From assembly GCA_036023115.1 (NCBI GenBank), contig JAYKKT010000079.1, positions 11,771,501 through 11,835,500 of the forward strand: a stretch of 64,000 bases of DNA. Direction: 5' to 3'. Below the pieces are notes generated by a model, which saw only the letters and a program-made list of their open reading frames with translations, was not told the origin of the DNA and ran no database searches. The position numbers were made by a program, and so were the translations under genes. The DNA comes from Brasenia schreberi. Its lineage: Eukaryota; Streptophyta; Magnoliopsida; Nymphaeales; Cabombaceae. Positions 22,301-32,812 of the stretch are shown piece after piece (positions within the stretch are counted from its first letter, which is position 1; each line of letters begins with the position of its first letter).

Positions 22301-22989
22301 GAATATGCAATGGGTTTTATAAATCCGGCTTTTAGCAGATCTTCTAAACCCTCTTTAACTTGCGTGTGTACATTCGGGTGTATTTTCCTAAGCTTCTGCT
22401 TTATTGGTTTTACACCTACATCTAAGGGAAGACGATGCTCGACTATGCTGGGATCTATGCCCGGCATGTCTTCATACGTCCATGCAAACACATCTAAATA
22501 GGTTCGTAGAAATGCAATGAATGCTAACTTTTCAGTTTCATGCAAGCATGCGCCTATTTTGATGGTTTTGGGATTGGAATCATCCCCTAGGTTCACCTCT
22601 ATGAAATCTCCTCCTACTGATTGGGAAGGTCTTTCAAAATCGAGAATCCTATGAAATTCTGGGAGCTCAGAAGTGGGATCTTCCTCAAGGGGATCCACTT
22701 CTGGGCTTTGATCATTCTCGTGGGATATAGACCCGAGGGAACTTGATGCGTGGTTTTCAAAATAACCTGGTTTTGTACTTGGATTTTCAAGTGACTTCGA
22801 AATTTTAGGTCTGGCTATGCAGACGACACTTCTTTCGAAATCCTTTTCTTTTGCCAAAGGCCTACCAGGAGCAGCTATGTACAAAATCTTTTTGGTATTT
22901 TCTAAATTTTCGATTTTTTTGGGTTTTTGTAAAACAAGAACTTTGGGAACTATACAAAGCACTCTTTTTTCGAGTTTTTGCTTTTCCAT
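19303..22989 (-). CDS. pol: Intact Pol polyprotein: RT, RNase H, archaeal-type RNase H, integrase
   Basis: An open frame of 1228 codons. The start is the first ATG after an in-frame stop; family copies D and F start further upstream (MMEDP), and in E that start runs into a stop. Residues (approximate): N-terminal linker 1-180; RT 195-440 with D286 in FMDGYSG and Y348-V-D-D351; RT-linked RNase H 470-600, whose DAS and TDH catalytic motifs are replaced (YISMHVNA, IVSKLD), so probably inactive; second RNase H 648-775 with D655, E693, D717 and D767 all present; integrase zinc finger H879, H886, C917, C920; DDE D949, D1010, E1046; GPY motif about 1191. No chromodomain. The second RNase H plus this order marks the Tat lineage. 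It would reverse-transcribe and integrate element RNA in virus-like particles. Pol and gag-protease frames differ, so splicing or reinitiation is needed. Confidence 0.95.
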   Translation of the reverse strand: MEKQKLEKRVLCIVPKVLVLQKPKKIENLENTKKILYIAAPGRPLAKEKDFERSVVCIARPKISKSLENPSTKPGYFENHASSSLGSISHENDQSPEVDPLEEDPTSELPEFHRILDFERPSQSVGGDFIEVNLGDDSNPKTIKIGACLHETEKLAFIAFLRTYLDVFAWTYEDMPGIDPSIVEHRLPLDVGVKPIKQKLRKIHPNVHTQVKEGLEDLLKAGFIKPIAYSDWLSNIVVVRKTNGKIRICIDFRNLNKATPKDNYPLPNIDLIVDSTANHEMFSFMDGYSGYNQIKLSPRDQGKTAFTTPWGTYCYTVMPFGLKNAGATYQRAMNTIFHDQIHELVEVYVDDLLAKSKTRCTHIECLQKIFERLRLYKVKLNPQKCVFGVESGKLLGFMVSQRGIEVDPSKCRPIIDMTPPSNLTQVRSLQGRLQSVRRFISNLATRCEPFNKLLRKGTKFLWDDECQKSFERLKAYLVNPPVLNPPKQGKPLLLYISMHVNALGALLAQYEDDTHKEYAIYYISKTLLAYERNYQAMEKTCLALVWACQKFRHYFLDHEIWIVSKLDPIKHLFEKPILTGRLGKWQLLLMEYDLKYHHQISIKGQALADYVAEFPLEDAYPTLVEMPDEGILQNHFQNHILANSFENQVWKMHFDGARNQRGAGAGIVLISPEKGEIPIAVRLDFECSNNVAEYEALIQGLRISKTLGASCIEVFGDSLLVINQVLKIWQVRNEKLLPYHELATRLVQSFQSCKLTHVGREDNGIADALSSLGSALKVDPISGTRSLEIWHAPHPSTHDLDICQNNPESVEKPWFYDIKQFLENGGFTEDATSKDKAFIRKISTRYTILGGVLYKKSFTGILLRCIDLEEARIVMHEFHDGECGGHVNANMMAMKILRGGYFLSTLKKDCHDHVRKCHPCQVHGHAIHIPSSTLHSVVSPWPFTMWAFDIVGPIFPKASNGHRFILAATEYFSKWVEAISLTNVMGQHVVAFIRRNILARFGVPRDLVSDNGTPFKNERMVKLCNTYGITHHFSSPYYPQGNGQAEATNKTLIGIIEKTLEKGRMWHEKLDEALWAYRTSIRTPTNATPFELVYGTNAILPIHTQLHSFHTSIALDLPLETLQHARMAELDLLDERRLLAMDHARAYRQRIARHYSKHMRPRHFEVGDLVLKTIHHRGPHPLGMWRPNWDGPYVVRATTTNNSYWLIDVEGRNLADPINIQYLKKYHV

Positions 22990-23080
22990 TGTTTTTGGTT
23001 TTTCTTGTTTTTTTGATTTTTTTTATTTTAAGTTTTCAAATGTTTTTGGTATTTTTAGAAAAAGGGATCTTCCGTCATAC

Positions 23081-23094
23081 CTACAAAGGGAAAA
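23081..23094 (-). promoter_or_regulatory. Acceptor-like splice site before pol (element E)
   Basis: On the minus strand TTTTCCCTTTGTAG, a pyrimidine tract ending in AG, lies two bases before an ATG in the pol frame. It is conserved in F (46400-46413) and D (62208-62221). In E that ATG frame meets a stop after seven codons, so pol translation would have to use a later ATG such as 22989. Confidence 0.45.
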
Positions 23095-23177
23095 CACTAC
23101 GGGTTAGGCTCGGAATAGGAGGTCTAAATCGTAGGTCTCTTCTAAGGCAGGCTCCGGGGCACCCTTGACCCAGGTGG

Positions 23178-23651
23178 TCACAGGGGGTGGCTCCGGCGGT
23201 ATTCGGGGGTATAGCCGATCCCATATCGGCTTGGGTTGGCCCTAGGAAGGATGGGCTCTAGGAGACCCTGGTTTTGTGCCCCTAGACTTTCGTAGGGCGT
23301 GTAGCCCATGTTCAATAACATGTTCCACGACCTTTTGTTTTTTGAAAAGATGGGATACAAGTCGTGGTCCTGGAACATGCTATCGTCCATATTAGGCTCG
23401 TATGGCCTTTTGTCCAGGGGTTTTGGAAATAGGGAACGCTTGGGTTTTCCTAGGAGGATTAGAGTCGGGAGGGGGCCTGCTTCAGGCGGCCCCTTCACAC
23501 ATACAACCTTCCTAGGGTTGTTCAACACGAGCCGAGGTGGCTCAACCATAATTTGCCCCAGGTTAGCCTCATGGGCCTGGGAGCTCGATAAACAAGGGGA
23601 GTTTATGATCCCCTGAAGCTGTGGGTGACTCTCACCTAGGATCACTACGAC
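23178..23651 (-). pseudogene. G-patch-like linker downstream of protease (element E)
   Basis: It continues the protease frame beyond the TAG at 23652-23654 for about 155 codons. The core reads NMLLNMGYTPYESLGAQNQG and, further on, RYGIGYTPE. This resembles a degenerate G-patch (GY-x-GLG-x-QG then GLGY) such as those known near the protease of some retroviruses and plant Ty3 elements. In E one base is missing near 23207 compared with F, so the end of the frame is shifted. An RNA-binding role is an inference from similarity. Confidence 0.6.
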
Positions 23652-25066
23652 CTAGTCCCTAAAAGGAATCTTGACACACCTGTGGAAGGTGGATGGCACA
23701 GCGCACAAACTGTGTATCCAGGGTCTCCCCAGCAACAGGTTATAATGGGGGTGGATGTCCAAGACATGGAACACCCCCGTGTGTTCGATCCCTCCCGTTT
23801 CCATTGGGAGTTCGATGGATCCTAAAGGCCTAGACGCATTCCCATCATATCCAGTGATAACGATGGGGCTTGGGTTCACTGAAGTCAAGGTGACTCTGAT
23901 TTTGTACGCCACGTGAAGTGGAATGATGTTGAGCCCTCCTCCACCATCGACTAGGCACCTGTCCAGAGAGTGGTTGTTTAGAACCACCTCGATATGCAGG
24001 GCCTGGTTATGGGTTTCGTAGGGTCTATCTACATCATCTTCCGAAAAGGTGATGGGCGATTTTGCTCCTAATAAAGCCACTTGGGCAGACAAGGATTCCG
24101 GACTTATGTTCGAATCAACCTTGGCCCTTTCTAGAATTTTCTCTAAGACAAGCCTATGCCTAGGCGAGGTTTTGATAAGCTCTAGAATAGACATGTGAAT
24201 AGGAATCTTTGAAAGGTGGTTTTCGAAATCATAAGGATTTAGGATGATTTTGTCCTTATCTGCTTTTGGCAGACCACTAGGGATACATGCTTTTGAGGGG
24301 CCAGGCACACTGACCACCTTTTGAGCACCTTGAAGGTGCGGGGGTTGGTAGATCCTCCCGGATCTAGTGACTTCTCCCACGACCAGCCTAGGGTTTGCGC
24401 TAGACTTGGCTCTAAGGATGAGCTGAGGAGAACCTTGGATTTTAAAAACTGGCTTTGCCGGGGTTTCCACTTTTGGTGGTCCCCGAATGACGACTTGGGC
24501 GGGCCTCTTGTATAGTACAAGGATGGGCGCACCAGCAGGTCGACCAGGTTCTGGTTTTTGCGCTAGTTCCTTGGAAATGGTGAGGGTACATACCTCTTTT
24601 CCTTTCCCACTGCCACTGGCGTGTTTGGGAAAGGGTTCCTTGAAGATAGCTTGAGGTGGCTCAGGTTCCGCAGTGACCTGGAGCCGGCCCTCCGCTATCA
24701 AGTTCTCAATTTTATTTAGAAGAGAGAAGCACCGTTTGGTATCATGGCCTTTGAGCCGATGATACTTGCAAAATCGGTTTAAATACCCCCCTTTGGACGT
24801 GACTCCTTCGGGGATTTCAGGGAGTTCGATCATGCCCTGGGCAAGTAAGAGGTCTAGGACCTCCGACACAGGTTGCCCCAGCGGAGTGTACTCCCGTTTT
24901 TCAATTGGTTTTGAAAAATTGCGTTCTCTCTTATTTTCTATTTTTTCAAAATTTTTAGAAGTGCCCGCCATGCCTGGATCCACCCGGACATTGGCGATTT
25001 TATGGGGCTTTGCCCCTTTGTCCGTTGTGGGCAGCCCATATGCGATGGGCTTTTCCAAACGTGTTT
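23652..25066 (-). pseudogene. gag-pro: Gag C-terminus (zinc knuckle) and aspartic protease (element E)
   Basis: An open frame of about 468 codons from just after the gag deletion. It contains a knuckle C97-x2-H100-x4-H105-x4-C110 (CHHC instead of CCHC), a TRSGRIYQPP motif near residue 232, and a retropepsin-like protease with LVDGGGGLNI (D371) and LLLGRPW (442-448). The protease would cleave the Gag and Pol precursors. It stops at TAG (23652-23654), where D has CAA. It lacks a start and lies out of frame with the gag N-terminus because of a deletion at about 25060, so it is probably not translated normally. Confidence 0.85.
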
Positions 25067-25462
25067 CGGTATTTCATCGTCACTGTCTGTTTCGTAATCC
25101 ATAGGAAGGAAATCAGACAGGGCGTAGCTTCTTTTCTCTTTATTTTGCCCTTTCAGCAGCTGCTGTAGGGCTTTACGGTCCTTTTGTGTGAAGGACTCGT
25201 GGTATTGGTTGCCTTCCATTACGGAGGCCTCTTTTTGCTTGCGAGGTTTTTCAGATTTCTTTTTAGGCCTTTGTTCACCGTTCGATGAACATGAATCGCC
25301 TACTTCAGCCTCTTGGCTGAGAGCATCGATTTTGGCCTCAAATTCCCTTCTCAAGTCCTCGATTTCATCTAGTTTTATTTTGTTTTTGAAAATCCTCCAA
25401 GAGTGAGAACTTGATGCGCATGAGCCTTGGCTCGACACTTCACTTGGATTGGATTTTGACAT
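25060..25462 (-). pseudogene. gag: Gag N-terminus, cut by a deletion (element E)
   Basis: It starts at ATG 25462 (MSKSNPSEVSSQ). A serine-rich stretch is followed by a charged helix (KIKLDEIEDLRREFEAKI) and a lysine-rich patch, ending SDFLPMDYETDSDDEIP. Compared with D and F, about 0.5 kb encoding the capsid-like Retrotrans_gag core is missing. The sequence jumps at a short CCGAA-like homology to the THLEKPI region, out of frame. The product would lack the capsid core, so E could not form its own particles. Confidence 0.85.
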
Positions 25463-25581
25463 GCTTTTCAAGCTTTTTTCAAAATTTCCTAAGTAAAAGC
25501 AAAGAAAACAAGTTAAAACGACACCTTTATAAAATTTTCGCAAGACTTCTACAAGTAAACTCGATTTTTGAAAAGGCTCAC

Positions 25582-25599
25582 GTCCCACCGGGCGTGCCA
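25582..25599 (-). other. Primer binding site of element E
   Basis: On the minus strand TGGCACGCCCGGTGGGAC, five bases inside the 5' LTR end and starting with the TGG complementary to a tRNA CCA end. D has the identical 18 bases (37586-37603). I could not assign the tRNA with confidence. Confidence 0.8.
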
Positions 25600-26196
25600 A
25601 TCTCTGTAGACGCGCGAAAATCCCCGCCTCTTTGCCTCTTTCGGGGCTTGGAGTGGATCTTATCGTGTGTCTAAGGCCTATGTATACAAATAGGGCGTGC
25701 CAGCTAGCTTACTCAAGCTAGCGAAGATATATTTAACACTTACTTCTAAACGTGGCGACTGTGAGCAAGTAAGCTCTTGTCGTCGCAGACCTTCTTGCAC
25801 CGATGCGCAAGGGTCAGTCTGTACGCTTTTGCAAAAATCGAGTTTTGGGGAGAAAGTCCACGAAGCGGTTCGAGGTGTCTATTTCGGGTCTTTAAGATGC
25901 GATTGCATGTTTTAGATCACATGGATTTGCACGTGCCTAAGTCTTTTCTTTTATCCCTTTTTGGGTCACCTAGTTTGTGTGTTATGAACACTCCACTACA
26001 TGGGCGAATTCGAGCGGGGCTTGCTTCGATGCAATATGCGTCCTACCTCGTGGTATGGCGTAGATGCAATGCAAACTCACGCTACTCCAAAGGGAAAACC
26101 CGAAATGTAAAGACAATACTGAAGGGAAATAACAGAAGGGAAATAACCGAAGGGAAATAACCGAAGGGAAATATGTATATAGCTTGTATATATGAG

Positions 26197-26706
26197 CCCT
26201 TACTCGGGTCTTGCAAATAAGAGCGAAGGCTCAATGTGGGTGCGTGCTTGAATTGAAAGACTTACACACACGACATGAAATTAAACCCAAATATAAATTG
26301 CAGTATGGCCTTGACTAAGGTCTTGGGAATAAGAGTGAAGGCTCAATGTGTGTGAGAGTGCTTGAATTGAAAGACTTACTCACACGACAAGAAATGAAAC
26401 CCAAATAGTATAGGTCGGCCCTTACTTGGGTCTTTCAAAAATGAGCGAAAGCTCAATGTGTGTGAGAGTGCTTGAATTGAAAGACTTACTCACACGACAA
26501 GAAATGAAACCCAAATAGTATAGGTCGGCCCTTACTTGGGTCTTTCAAATAAGAGCGAAAGCTCAATGTGTGTGAGAGTGCTTGAATTGAAAGACTTACT
26601 CACACGACAAGAAATGAAACCCAAATAGTATAGGTCGGCCCTTACTTGGGTCTTTCAAATAAGAGCGAAAGCTCAATGTGTGTGAGAGTGCTTGAATTGA
26701 AAGACT
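26197..26706 (-). repeat. Tandem array in the E 5' LTR
   Basis: The same five-unit array as in the E 3' LTR; one base differs (GAGTGAAGG versus GAGCGAAGG). Confidence 0.9.
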
Positions 26707-26936
26707 ACGCACCCAACTTAAACAAAACCCTTCGAAAATGAAATATATATGTACACTTATATATTAGGGGATGATTAGGCCCGTGTGTGTTCAAAATCGT
26801 GCACGACTAAGAGAGTGCACGTGTGTGGTTGTGCCAAGCCACGTTATTACAAGCGGGGGGAGACTATGCTCCGTTATTACAACCCCATATCAAATTGAAT
26901 TTCAAGCAAGTGTACGACTAAAGACCGAGTTTAGAC

Positions 26937-26942
26937 ACTTAC
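26937..26942 (-). promoter_or_regulatory. Family-wide donor-like GTAAGT in the E leader
   Basis: CTCGTAAGTGCC on the minus strand. GTAAGTGCC is kept at the same place in LTRs B (2577), A (9935), C (13396), F (39359-39364) and others, even where the preceding bases differ. This suggests selection on a 5' splice site. Confidence 0.4.
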
Positions 26943-27384
26943 GAGTAGCTGGTCCGTAGAGGTCTTGCTTGAGCGTGGGCTTGGCCTTGGGCTGCAAGTG
27001 GGAGCTCCGCGAGGGTAGGTGATTGAAAGTGCTGGTCGGCTGCAAGGGGGGCGCGGGATAGGCGCCTCGAAGGTGGCCGGTGGCAAGTAGATGGCGGCTC
27101 CAAGTAGGGGGTTTAAAGTGGCTGAATGAGTGGATTCTTAGGATCACTAGGGGAGTTGGGTAGTTAGGGAAACTGGACCTAAAAGGTGAGCTAGTGGGAA
27201 GGCCGAATAGGACACCTAGGGGGGTTGGCCGAATGGGAGATGGTGGCTAAGTAGTGGCCAGCAACTTGGGTTATACTAGGTTCGGCTAGGTTTAGGTGGT
27301 GGCGGCAAAAGGGCTGAGATGAAGGTAGGATGGGTGGCTAAGAGTGGAGAGGTGGTAGAGAGGGGCTTTGAGGGAGTTTGGGGT

Positions 27385-27390
27385 ACTTAC
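27385..27390 (-). promoter_or_regulatory. Near-consensus donor-like site in the E leader
   Basis: CGGTAAGTACCCC on the minus strand, about 260 bp after the TATA box. In A and D the same place reads CGGTTAGTACCCC, so it is not conserved outside this subfamily. Confidence 0.35.
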
Positions 27391-27649
27391 CGAATGGGGA
27401 GAGGTGGCGGATGAAGTGGGAAGGTGGCGGGCAGGTGGCTGTCGGCTGGTTCAGTTGGTTGGAGGTGATGGCGTCGGCTGAGGGGTGGTGGTAGTGGATG
27501 GAAGAGGGAAGGTGGCGGAGCAGGTGGCGGCTGGTGGAGCAGGCAAAGGTGGGGAGTGGTCCCGGCTGGGTGAGAGAAGGGAGAAGGAGAGGGCCCGGCT
27601 GGGTGAGAGGGTGGTTCCCCCTTGGAAAACCCGCCCACAAGGAGGGGGG

Positions 27650-27657
27650 TTTAAATA
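27650..27657 (-). promoter_or_regulatory. TATA box of the E 5' LTR
   Basis: TATTTAAA on the minus strand. As the promoter of the only near-intact young element, this is the most likely active start in the window. Confidence 0.62.
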
Positions 27658-29158
27658 GGGGATGGGTAGGTCGGTTAGGGCTGGGCTGTGGGTAGTGGTT
27701 AGGTGGTTTTAGGTAGGGTGGTATGTAGATAAGGTGGGTTGGAAGGGGTTGGGCCAGATATTTTAAAACTAGGGGTTTGGGTAAATCGTGGGCTAAGGGT
27801 GGTTTAGGGGTTTAGGGCTAGGTTAGGTGGTTGGGTTTAAGGGTGAGGTTTAGTGAGCTAGGTTAGGTGATTAGGCTAGGTTTAGGCTAGGATTAGGGAA
27901 ATTAGTCTAGGTTTAGGGAAGGATTAGGGAAGTGGGTTAGGTGATTAGGTTAGGATTAGGACGGGATTAGGGAAGTGGGTTAGGTGATTAGGTTCAGATT
28001 GGGGGTGGATTAGGGGTTTAGGCTAGGTTTAGGCATTTTGGGCTAGGTTTAGGTGAAGGAGCTCCCTTAGCATGGCCCATAGACCTTGATCACCCCATGT
28101 TGGTGCAGCCCTAGGTTAGGTTTTAGCTAATTACAAGCTTAAACCCACTCAATTAGGCTAACCCACATGATTAACCCAAACTTGACACACAAGTCAAGCT
28201 TAATACAACACTCTTGATATTTTTCACCCCCACTCTCTCTCATGCCCAATATCCCACGTGAAACTCAAGTGGGCCCCACCTCCATTTATGAGAAGGTGAT
28301 GTGGGCCATGGATATGGATATTGGATTAGATCTCTGGATCCAAATCCAAATCCAAGTCCACATATGGGTTTGGATTGGAATCTGGATATATATGGTCTAG
28401 ATCCCATCCAAATTGAACTCTGACTCCTTCGAGCTGGGTTCGAAACGAACGATTCGTGCGGGGCCTGACAGCATCAGTACTCCGTCTGCGTTGGGTCTTC
28501 GCCAACATGGTCGTCCGCCTCCGTTTCTGCCTTCCGGAGATGACTTCAGATGCTATTTTGGTAAGAACAGGGTCTTGGACGTTCGAGATCCTGGGGTGTG
28601 AATCAGATACAAGAGTTGTTGCGCCGGGCTTGACGTGTGCTCCGGTTCCGGGCTCTTCTTGGCTCTCCTGGTCCTGTCTTGATCGGGCCAAGCCACTTCG
28701 GGGTTTCAAAACATGTTTTAAAAGGGTTTTCAAAAACTATATCATATGTTTTTTTTGAAAGATAAAGTTTAAAACATATATACAGGGTTGTTTGGAAGGC
28801 TCCTGGGTTTCCAAACTCAAAATGGCCCTTTGGGGCTGCTTGTATAAAACCAGATGGATTTTGAGAAATTCGTGGGATTTCGGGGTGTTTACACTAGCCT
28901 AATTCCCCTAATCCCGACCTAATCCTAGCCTAAACACCTAACCCACCTCACTAAACCTCACCCTAAAACCAACCCACCTAGCTAAGCCCTAAACCACTAA
29001 ACCACCCCACCTAAAACCCTAGCACACAATATCCCTAAAACCACCTAACCTAAATATCTGCCCCCCCTAAATATCTAGCCCACCTTATTCCTAAACCACC
29101 ACCACCTAACCACTAAACCACCTCCCCAAAACCAGCCCAACCAACCCTATCAAAATCC

Positions 29159-29165
29159 TATAAAA
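29159..29165 (+). promoter_or_regulatory. TATA box of the D LTR
   Basis: TATAAAA followed by CCCCCTCC and GGGCAGGTTTTTGG, a decayed form of the family block. Confidence 0.5.
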
Positions 29166-29755
29166 CCCCCTCCTAATGGGCAGGTTTTTGGAGATTTTTT
29201 TTCAACTCCCTTTGGGCCAGCCGAGCCCTTCCTCTCCTCTCTCATCCCTTGCTCTCCTCTCTCACCTGCTCCACCTTGGACCTCCGGCCAGCTCCACTCC
29301 ACGCCACCATCACCTCCGGCCAACTCTACTCCACGCAACCCGGCTGCCTCCCTTGGACACCCGCCACCTTCACCTTCCTCTCCGGTTAGTACCCCATCCT
29401 AATACTACCCTTTCTTCACTCCTCCTCCACTCTCAGCCACCACACGCCACCCTTCCTTAGTCTAACCTCCACTTCAACCAGCCGGCCACCACCTAGCTAC
29501 CTGCCACCATTCAACCATACCCGACTACACCACCCGCTGCCCTACCTTCCCATTAGACAGCCCCTAACTAGTTCCCAGCCACCTTACCTTTCCCTTAGAC
29601 AGCCCCCACTCCTTAGTGACACACCCTAGCTCCCCTTTACCGTTCCTAAGCACCCCTAATTACCCCAGCCAGCAACACCCCCTCCCATCACCCGGCTAGC
29701 GCCAAGGCGCCACACCCCCAGCACCTTGCTTCCCAACCTTCCCGTAAGGGCCGTG

Positions 29756-30035
29756 CTATTATCTCCCTTGGGTGTTTTTACTTCATGTCGTGTGTGTAGC
29801 ATTTCAATTATACACTCACACACATTGAGCTTTCGCTCTTACTCCCAAGACCTTAGTCAAGGCCTATTGCAATTTATATTTGGGTTTAATTTCATGTCGT
29901 GTGTGTAGCATTTCAATTCTACACTCACACACATTGAGCTTTCGCTCTTACTCCCAAGACCTTAGTTAAGGCCATATTGAAATTTATATTTGGGTTTCAT
30001 TTAAGTCGTGTGAGTTGTCTTTCAATATACACACA
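29756..30035 (+). repeat. Array units and first copy of a roughly 500-bp duplication in D
   Basis: Two to three tandem units in the D LTR. The surrounding segment 29745-30255 is nearly identical to 32815-33333, on the other side of the displaced pol piece. Confidence 0.8.
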
Positions 30036-30260
30036 ACACCCATGCAACACGTTGGCGACCTTCGGGCCCATATATATTATAAGTATTTCCCTTTCGGCTA
30101 TGTCTTTAAGATTTGGGTTTTAAGGTTCAGCAATGTGCGTAGTCTTTACATATATACACGGCACACACTTGCACTATTAAGCCTTTCCGCTCTTAAGATA
30201 TAGCCATACTTCCCTTTCGCATTTCCCTTTTGCAATTTTCCTTTTGCAATTTACATTTCA

Positions 30261-32812
30261 ATTGCAAAAACCAAAAACATTGGAAAATCAAAAACTCGAA
30301 AATAGGGTAGTTTGTATAGTTCCTAAAGTTTTTGTTTTGCAAAAACCCAAAAAAATCGAAACTCTACAAAATACCAAAAAGATTTTGTACATAGCTGCTC
30401 CTGGTAAGACTTTGGAAAAAGAAAAGGATTTCGAAAGGAATGTCGTCTGCATAGCAAGGCCAAAGATTTCGAAATCAATTGAAATTCCAAGGGTAAAACC
30501 AGGTCTTTTGAAAACTCACGCATCAAATTCCCTCGGGTCTATAACCCACGAGAATGATCGAAGCCCAGAAGTGGATCCCCTTGAGGAAGATCCCACTTCT
30601 GAGCTCCTAGAATTTCATAAAATTCTCGATTTTGAAAGACCTTCCAATTCAGTAAGAGGAGATTTCATAGAGGTGAACCTAGGGAGTGATTCCAATCCCA
30701 AACTCATCAAGATAGGCGCATGTTTGCATGAACATGAAAGATCAACATTCATTGCATTTCTACGAATCTATTTAGATGTGTTTGCATGGACGTATGAAGA
30801 CATGCCGGGCATAGACCCCAGCATTGTCGAAGATCGTCTTCCCTTAGATACGGATGTAAAACCCATAAAGCAGAAGCTTAGGAAAATACATCCGAATGTA
30901 CACATGCAAGTCAAAGAGGGTTTAGAAGATCTGCTGAAAGCCGGATTTATAAAACCCATTGCGTATTCTGATTGGTTATCAAACATCATTATAGTTCGAG
31001 AAACCAATGGGAAAATTCGAATATGCATCGATTTCAAAAACCTGAATAAAGCCACTCCAAAGGATAACTATCCTTTACCAAACATAGATTTGATAGTTGA
31101 TAGTACTGCAAATCACGAAATGTTTTCGTTTATAGATGGCTATTCAGGCTATAATAAAATTAAATTAAGTCCACGAGATCAGGGTAAGACCGCATTCACA
31201 ACCCCGTGGGGCACGTACTGCTATACAGTCATGCCCTTTGGTTTGAAAAATACCGGCACAACATACCAGAGAGCCATGACTACGATCTTCCATGATCAGA
31301 TTCATGAGCTCATAGAAGTGTATGTAGATGATCTCTTGGCAAAATCCAAAACCCGATGCACTCATATCGAATGTTTGCAAAAGATTTTCGAAAGGCTTAG
31401 GCTTTACAAAGTAAAGCTAAACCCTCAAAAATGTGTATTCGGGGTAGAGTCTGGAAAGCTTCTAGGCTTTATGGTAAGCCAAAGGGGTATAGAAGTCGAC
31501 CCCTATAAGTGTCGAGCCATCATAGACATGGCTCTACCCTCCAATCTCACACAAATTCGTAGCCTCTAGGGTCAATTACAGTCCATTCGCTGATTTATAT
31601 CAAATCTGGCGACTAGATGCGAACCCTTCAACAAACTGTTGAGGAAGGGCACAAAATTTTTATGGGATGACGATTACCAAAAGTCCTTCAAGAGACTAAA
31701 GGCATACCTGGTTAATCCCCCCATTTTGAATCCTCCAAAGCAAGGAAAACCTCTTTTGCTTTACATTTTCATGCATGCGAATGCTTTGGGAGCCCTATTA
31801 GCTCAATACGAGGATGACACCCATAAGGAGTATGCCATTTACTATATTTCGAAAACTCTCTTGGCTTACGAACGAAATTATCAAGCCATGGAGAAGACGT
31901 GCTTGGCCCTAGTCTGGGCCTGTCAAAAATTTCGACACTATTTCCTGGATTATGAGATCTGGATAGTGTCCAAGCTTGGTCCAATAAAGCACTTGTTCGA
32001 AAAACCCATTCTCACTAGTAGATTGGGCAAATGGCAACTCCTTCTAATGGAGTATGACCTGAAATACCACCACCAAATCTCCATTAAGGGGCAAGCCCTA
32101 GCTGACTACGTGGCTGAGTTCCCCCTGGAGTTCGCATATCCCACATTTGATGAAATGCCTGACGAAGGCATATTGCAAAACCACTTTCAAAACCATATTT
32201 TGGCAAACTCTTTCAAAAACCAAGTCTGGAAGATGCACTTCGATGGGGCACGAAACCAATGAGGGGCTGGTGCTGGGGTCATCCTCATCTCCCCTGAAAA
32301 GGGCGAGATTCCCATAGCAATCCGCCTAGATTTCGAATGTTCCAACAACATAGTTGAGTATGAAGCACTCATACAAGGCTTAAGGATTTCGAAAACTCTA
32401 GGGGCATCATGCATCGAGGTCTTTGGAGATTCACTCCTTGTTATAAACTAGGTTTTGAACATTTGGCAAGTACGTAACGAAAAACTACTTCCATATCACG
32501 AGTTGGCCACTCGATTGGTGGAGTCATTCCAATCGTGTAAACTCACACACGTAGGAAGAGAGGATAATGGCATTACCGATGCCCTCTCCTCCTTGGGTTC
32601 AGCCCTAAAGGTCGATCCCATTTCAGGGACCCGATCTTTAGAAATATGGCATGCGCCCAACCCATCCACACATGATTTGGATATTTGCCAAAATAACCCA
32701 GATTCTGTTGAAAAACCTTGACTTTATGATATCAAACATTTTCTAGAAAATGGAGGATTCGCCGAGGATGCCACATCCAAAGATAAGGTATTCATCCTTA
32801 AAATTTTGACCC
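30261..32812 (+). pseudogene. Displaced pol fragment inside the D LTR
   Basis: It runs from the pol N-terminal linker (LENQKLENRVV) through RT (YVDD near 31321-31332), the RT-linked RNase H and the second RNase H, to the start of integrase (about residue 842 of the E pol). It joins LTR sequence on both sides: at 30260 and within a shared GACCC at 32808-32812. Four premature stops are seen: CAG to TAG (31567-31569), CGA to TGA (32260-32262), CAG to TAG (32448-32450) and TGG to TGA (32719-32721). All are C-to-T or G-to-A changes. No frameshift was obvious among the main open segments. Confidence 0.9.

Larger units (their letters stand above)
14829..28893 (-). mobile_element. Element E: full-length Tat/Ogre-like retrotransposon
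   Basis: A 14065-bp element on the minus strand with both LTRs (5' LTR 25605-28893, 3' LTR 14829-18112), PBS, PPT and a perfect 5-bp target duplication CTAGC (14824-14828 and 28894-28898). By eye the LTRs differ by 14 substitutions and two indels (1 and 6 bp, matching the 3289 versus 3284 lengths), about 0.43%. That is the youngest insertion I can date here. Pol is intact, but gag has lost its core out of frame and the gag-protease frame also carries a TAG. It lies in the CCTAA-rich tract of the D LTR. Confidence 0.95.
25605..28893 (-). mobile_element. 5' LTR of element E
   Basis: A 3289-bp LTR, 14 substitutions and two indels away from the 3' LTR. It would drive transcription from TATTTAAA (27650-27657). 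The C-rich leader holds a near-consensus donor GGTAAGTA (27385-27390) and a second, family-wide GTAAGT (26937-26942). Paired TGTAATAAC strings (about 26843-26884) could serve as polyadenylation signals in the 3' copy. The CCTAA-rich tract covers about 27705-28065. Confidence 0.95.
28894..30260 (+). mobile_element. D 5' LTR, segment 2
   Basis: It resumes the D LTR after E with the second CTAGC. It holds the rest of the CCTAA-rich tract (28894-29150), TATAAAA (29159-29165) and the leader. At about 29741 it jumps over some 450 bp (donor region and TGTAATAAC strings, judged against the F LTR) into the tandem array. It ends at about 30260 in an abrupt join to pol. Confidence 0.85.

Noticed and set aside
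27338..27640. Proline/serine/histidine-rich ORFs beginning M(W/G)AGFP just after the TATA box in several LTRs
   Set aside because: The ATG lies only about 10 bases after the TATA box, probably upstream of the transcript start. The composition follows from the C-rich leader, and the reading frame is not kept between subfamilies.
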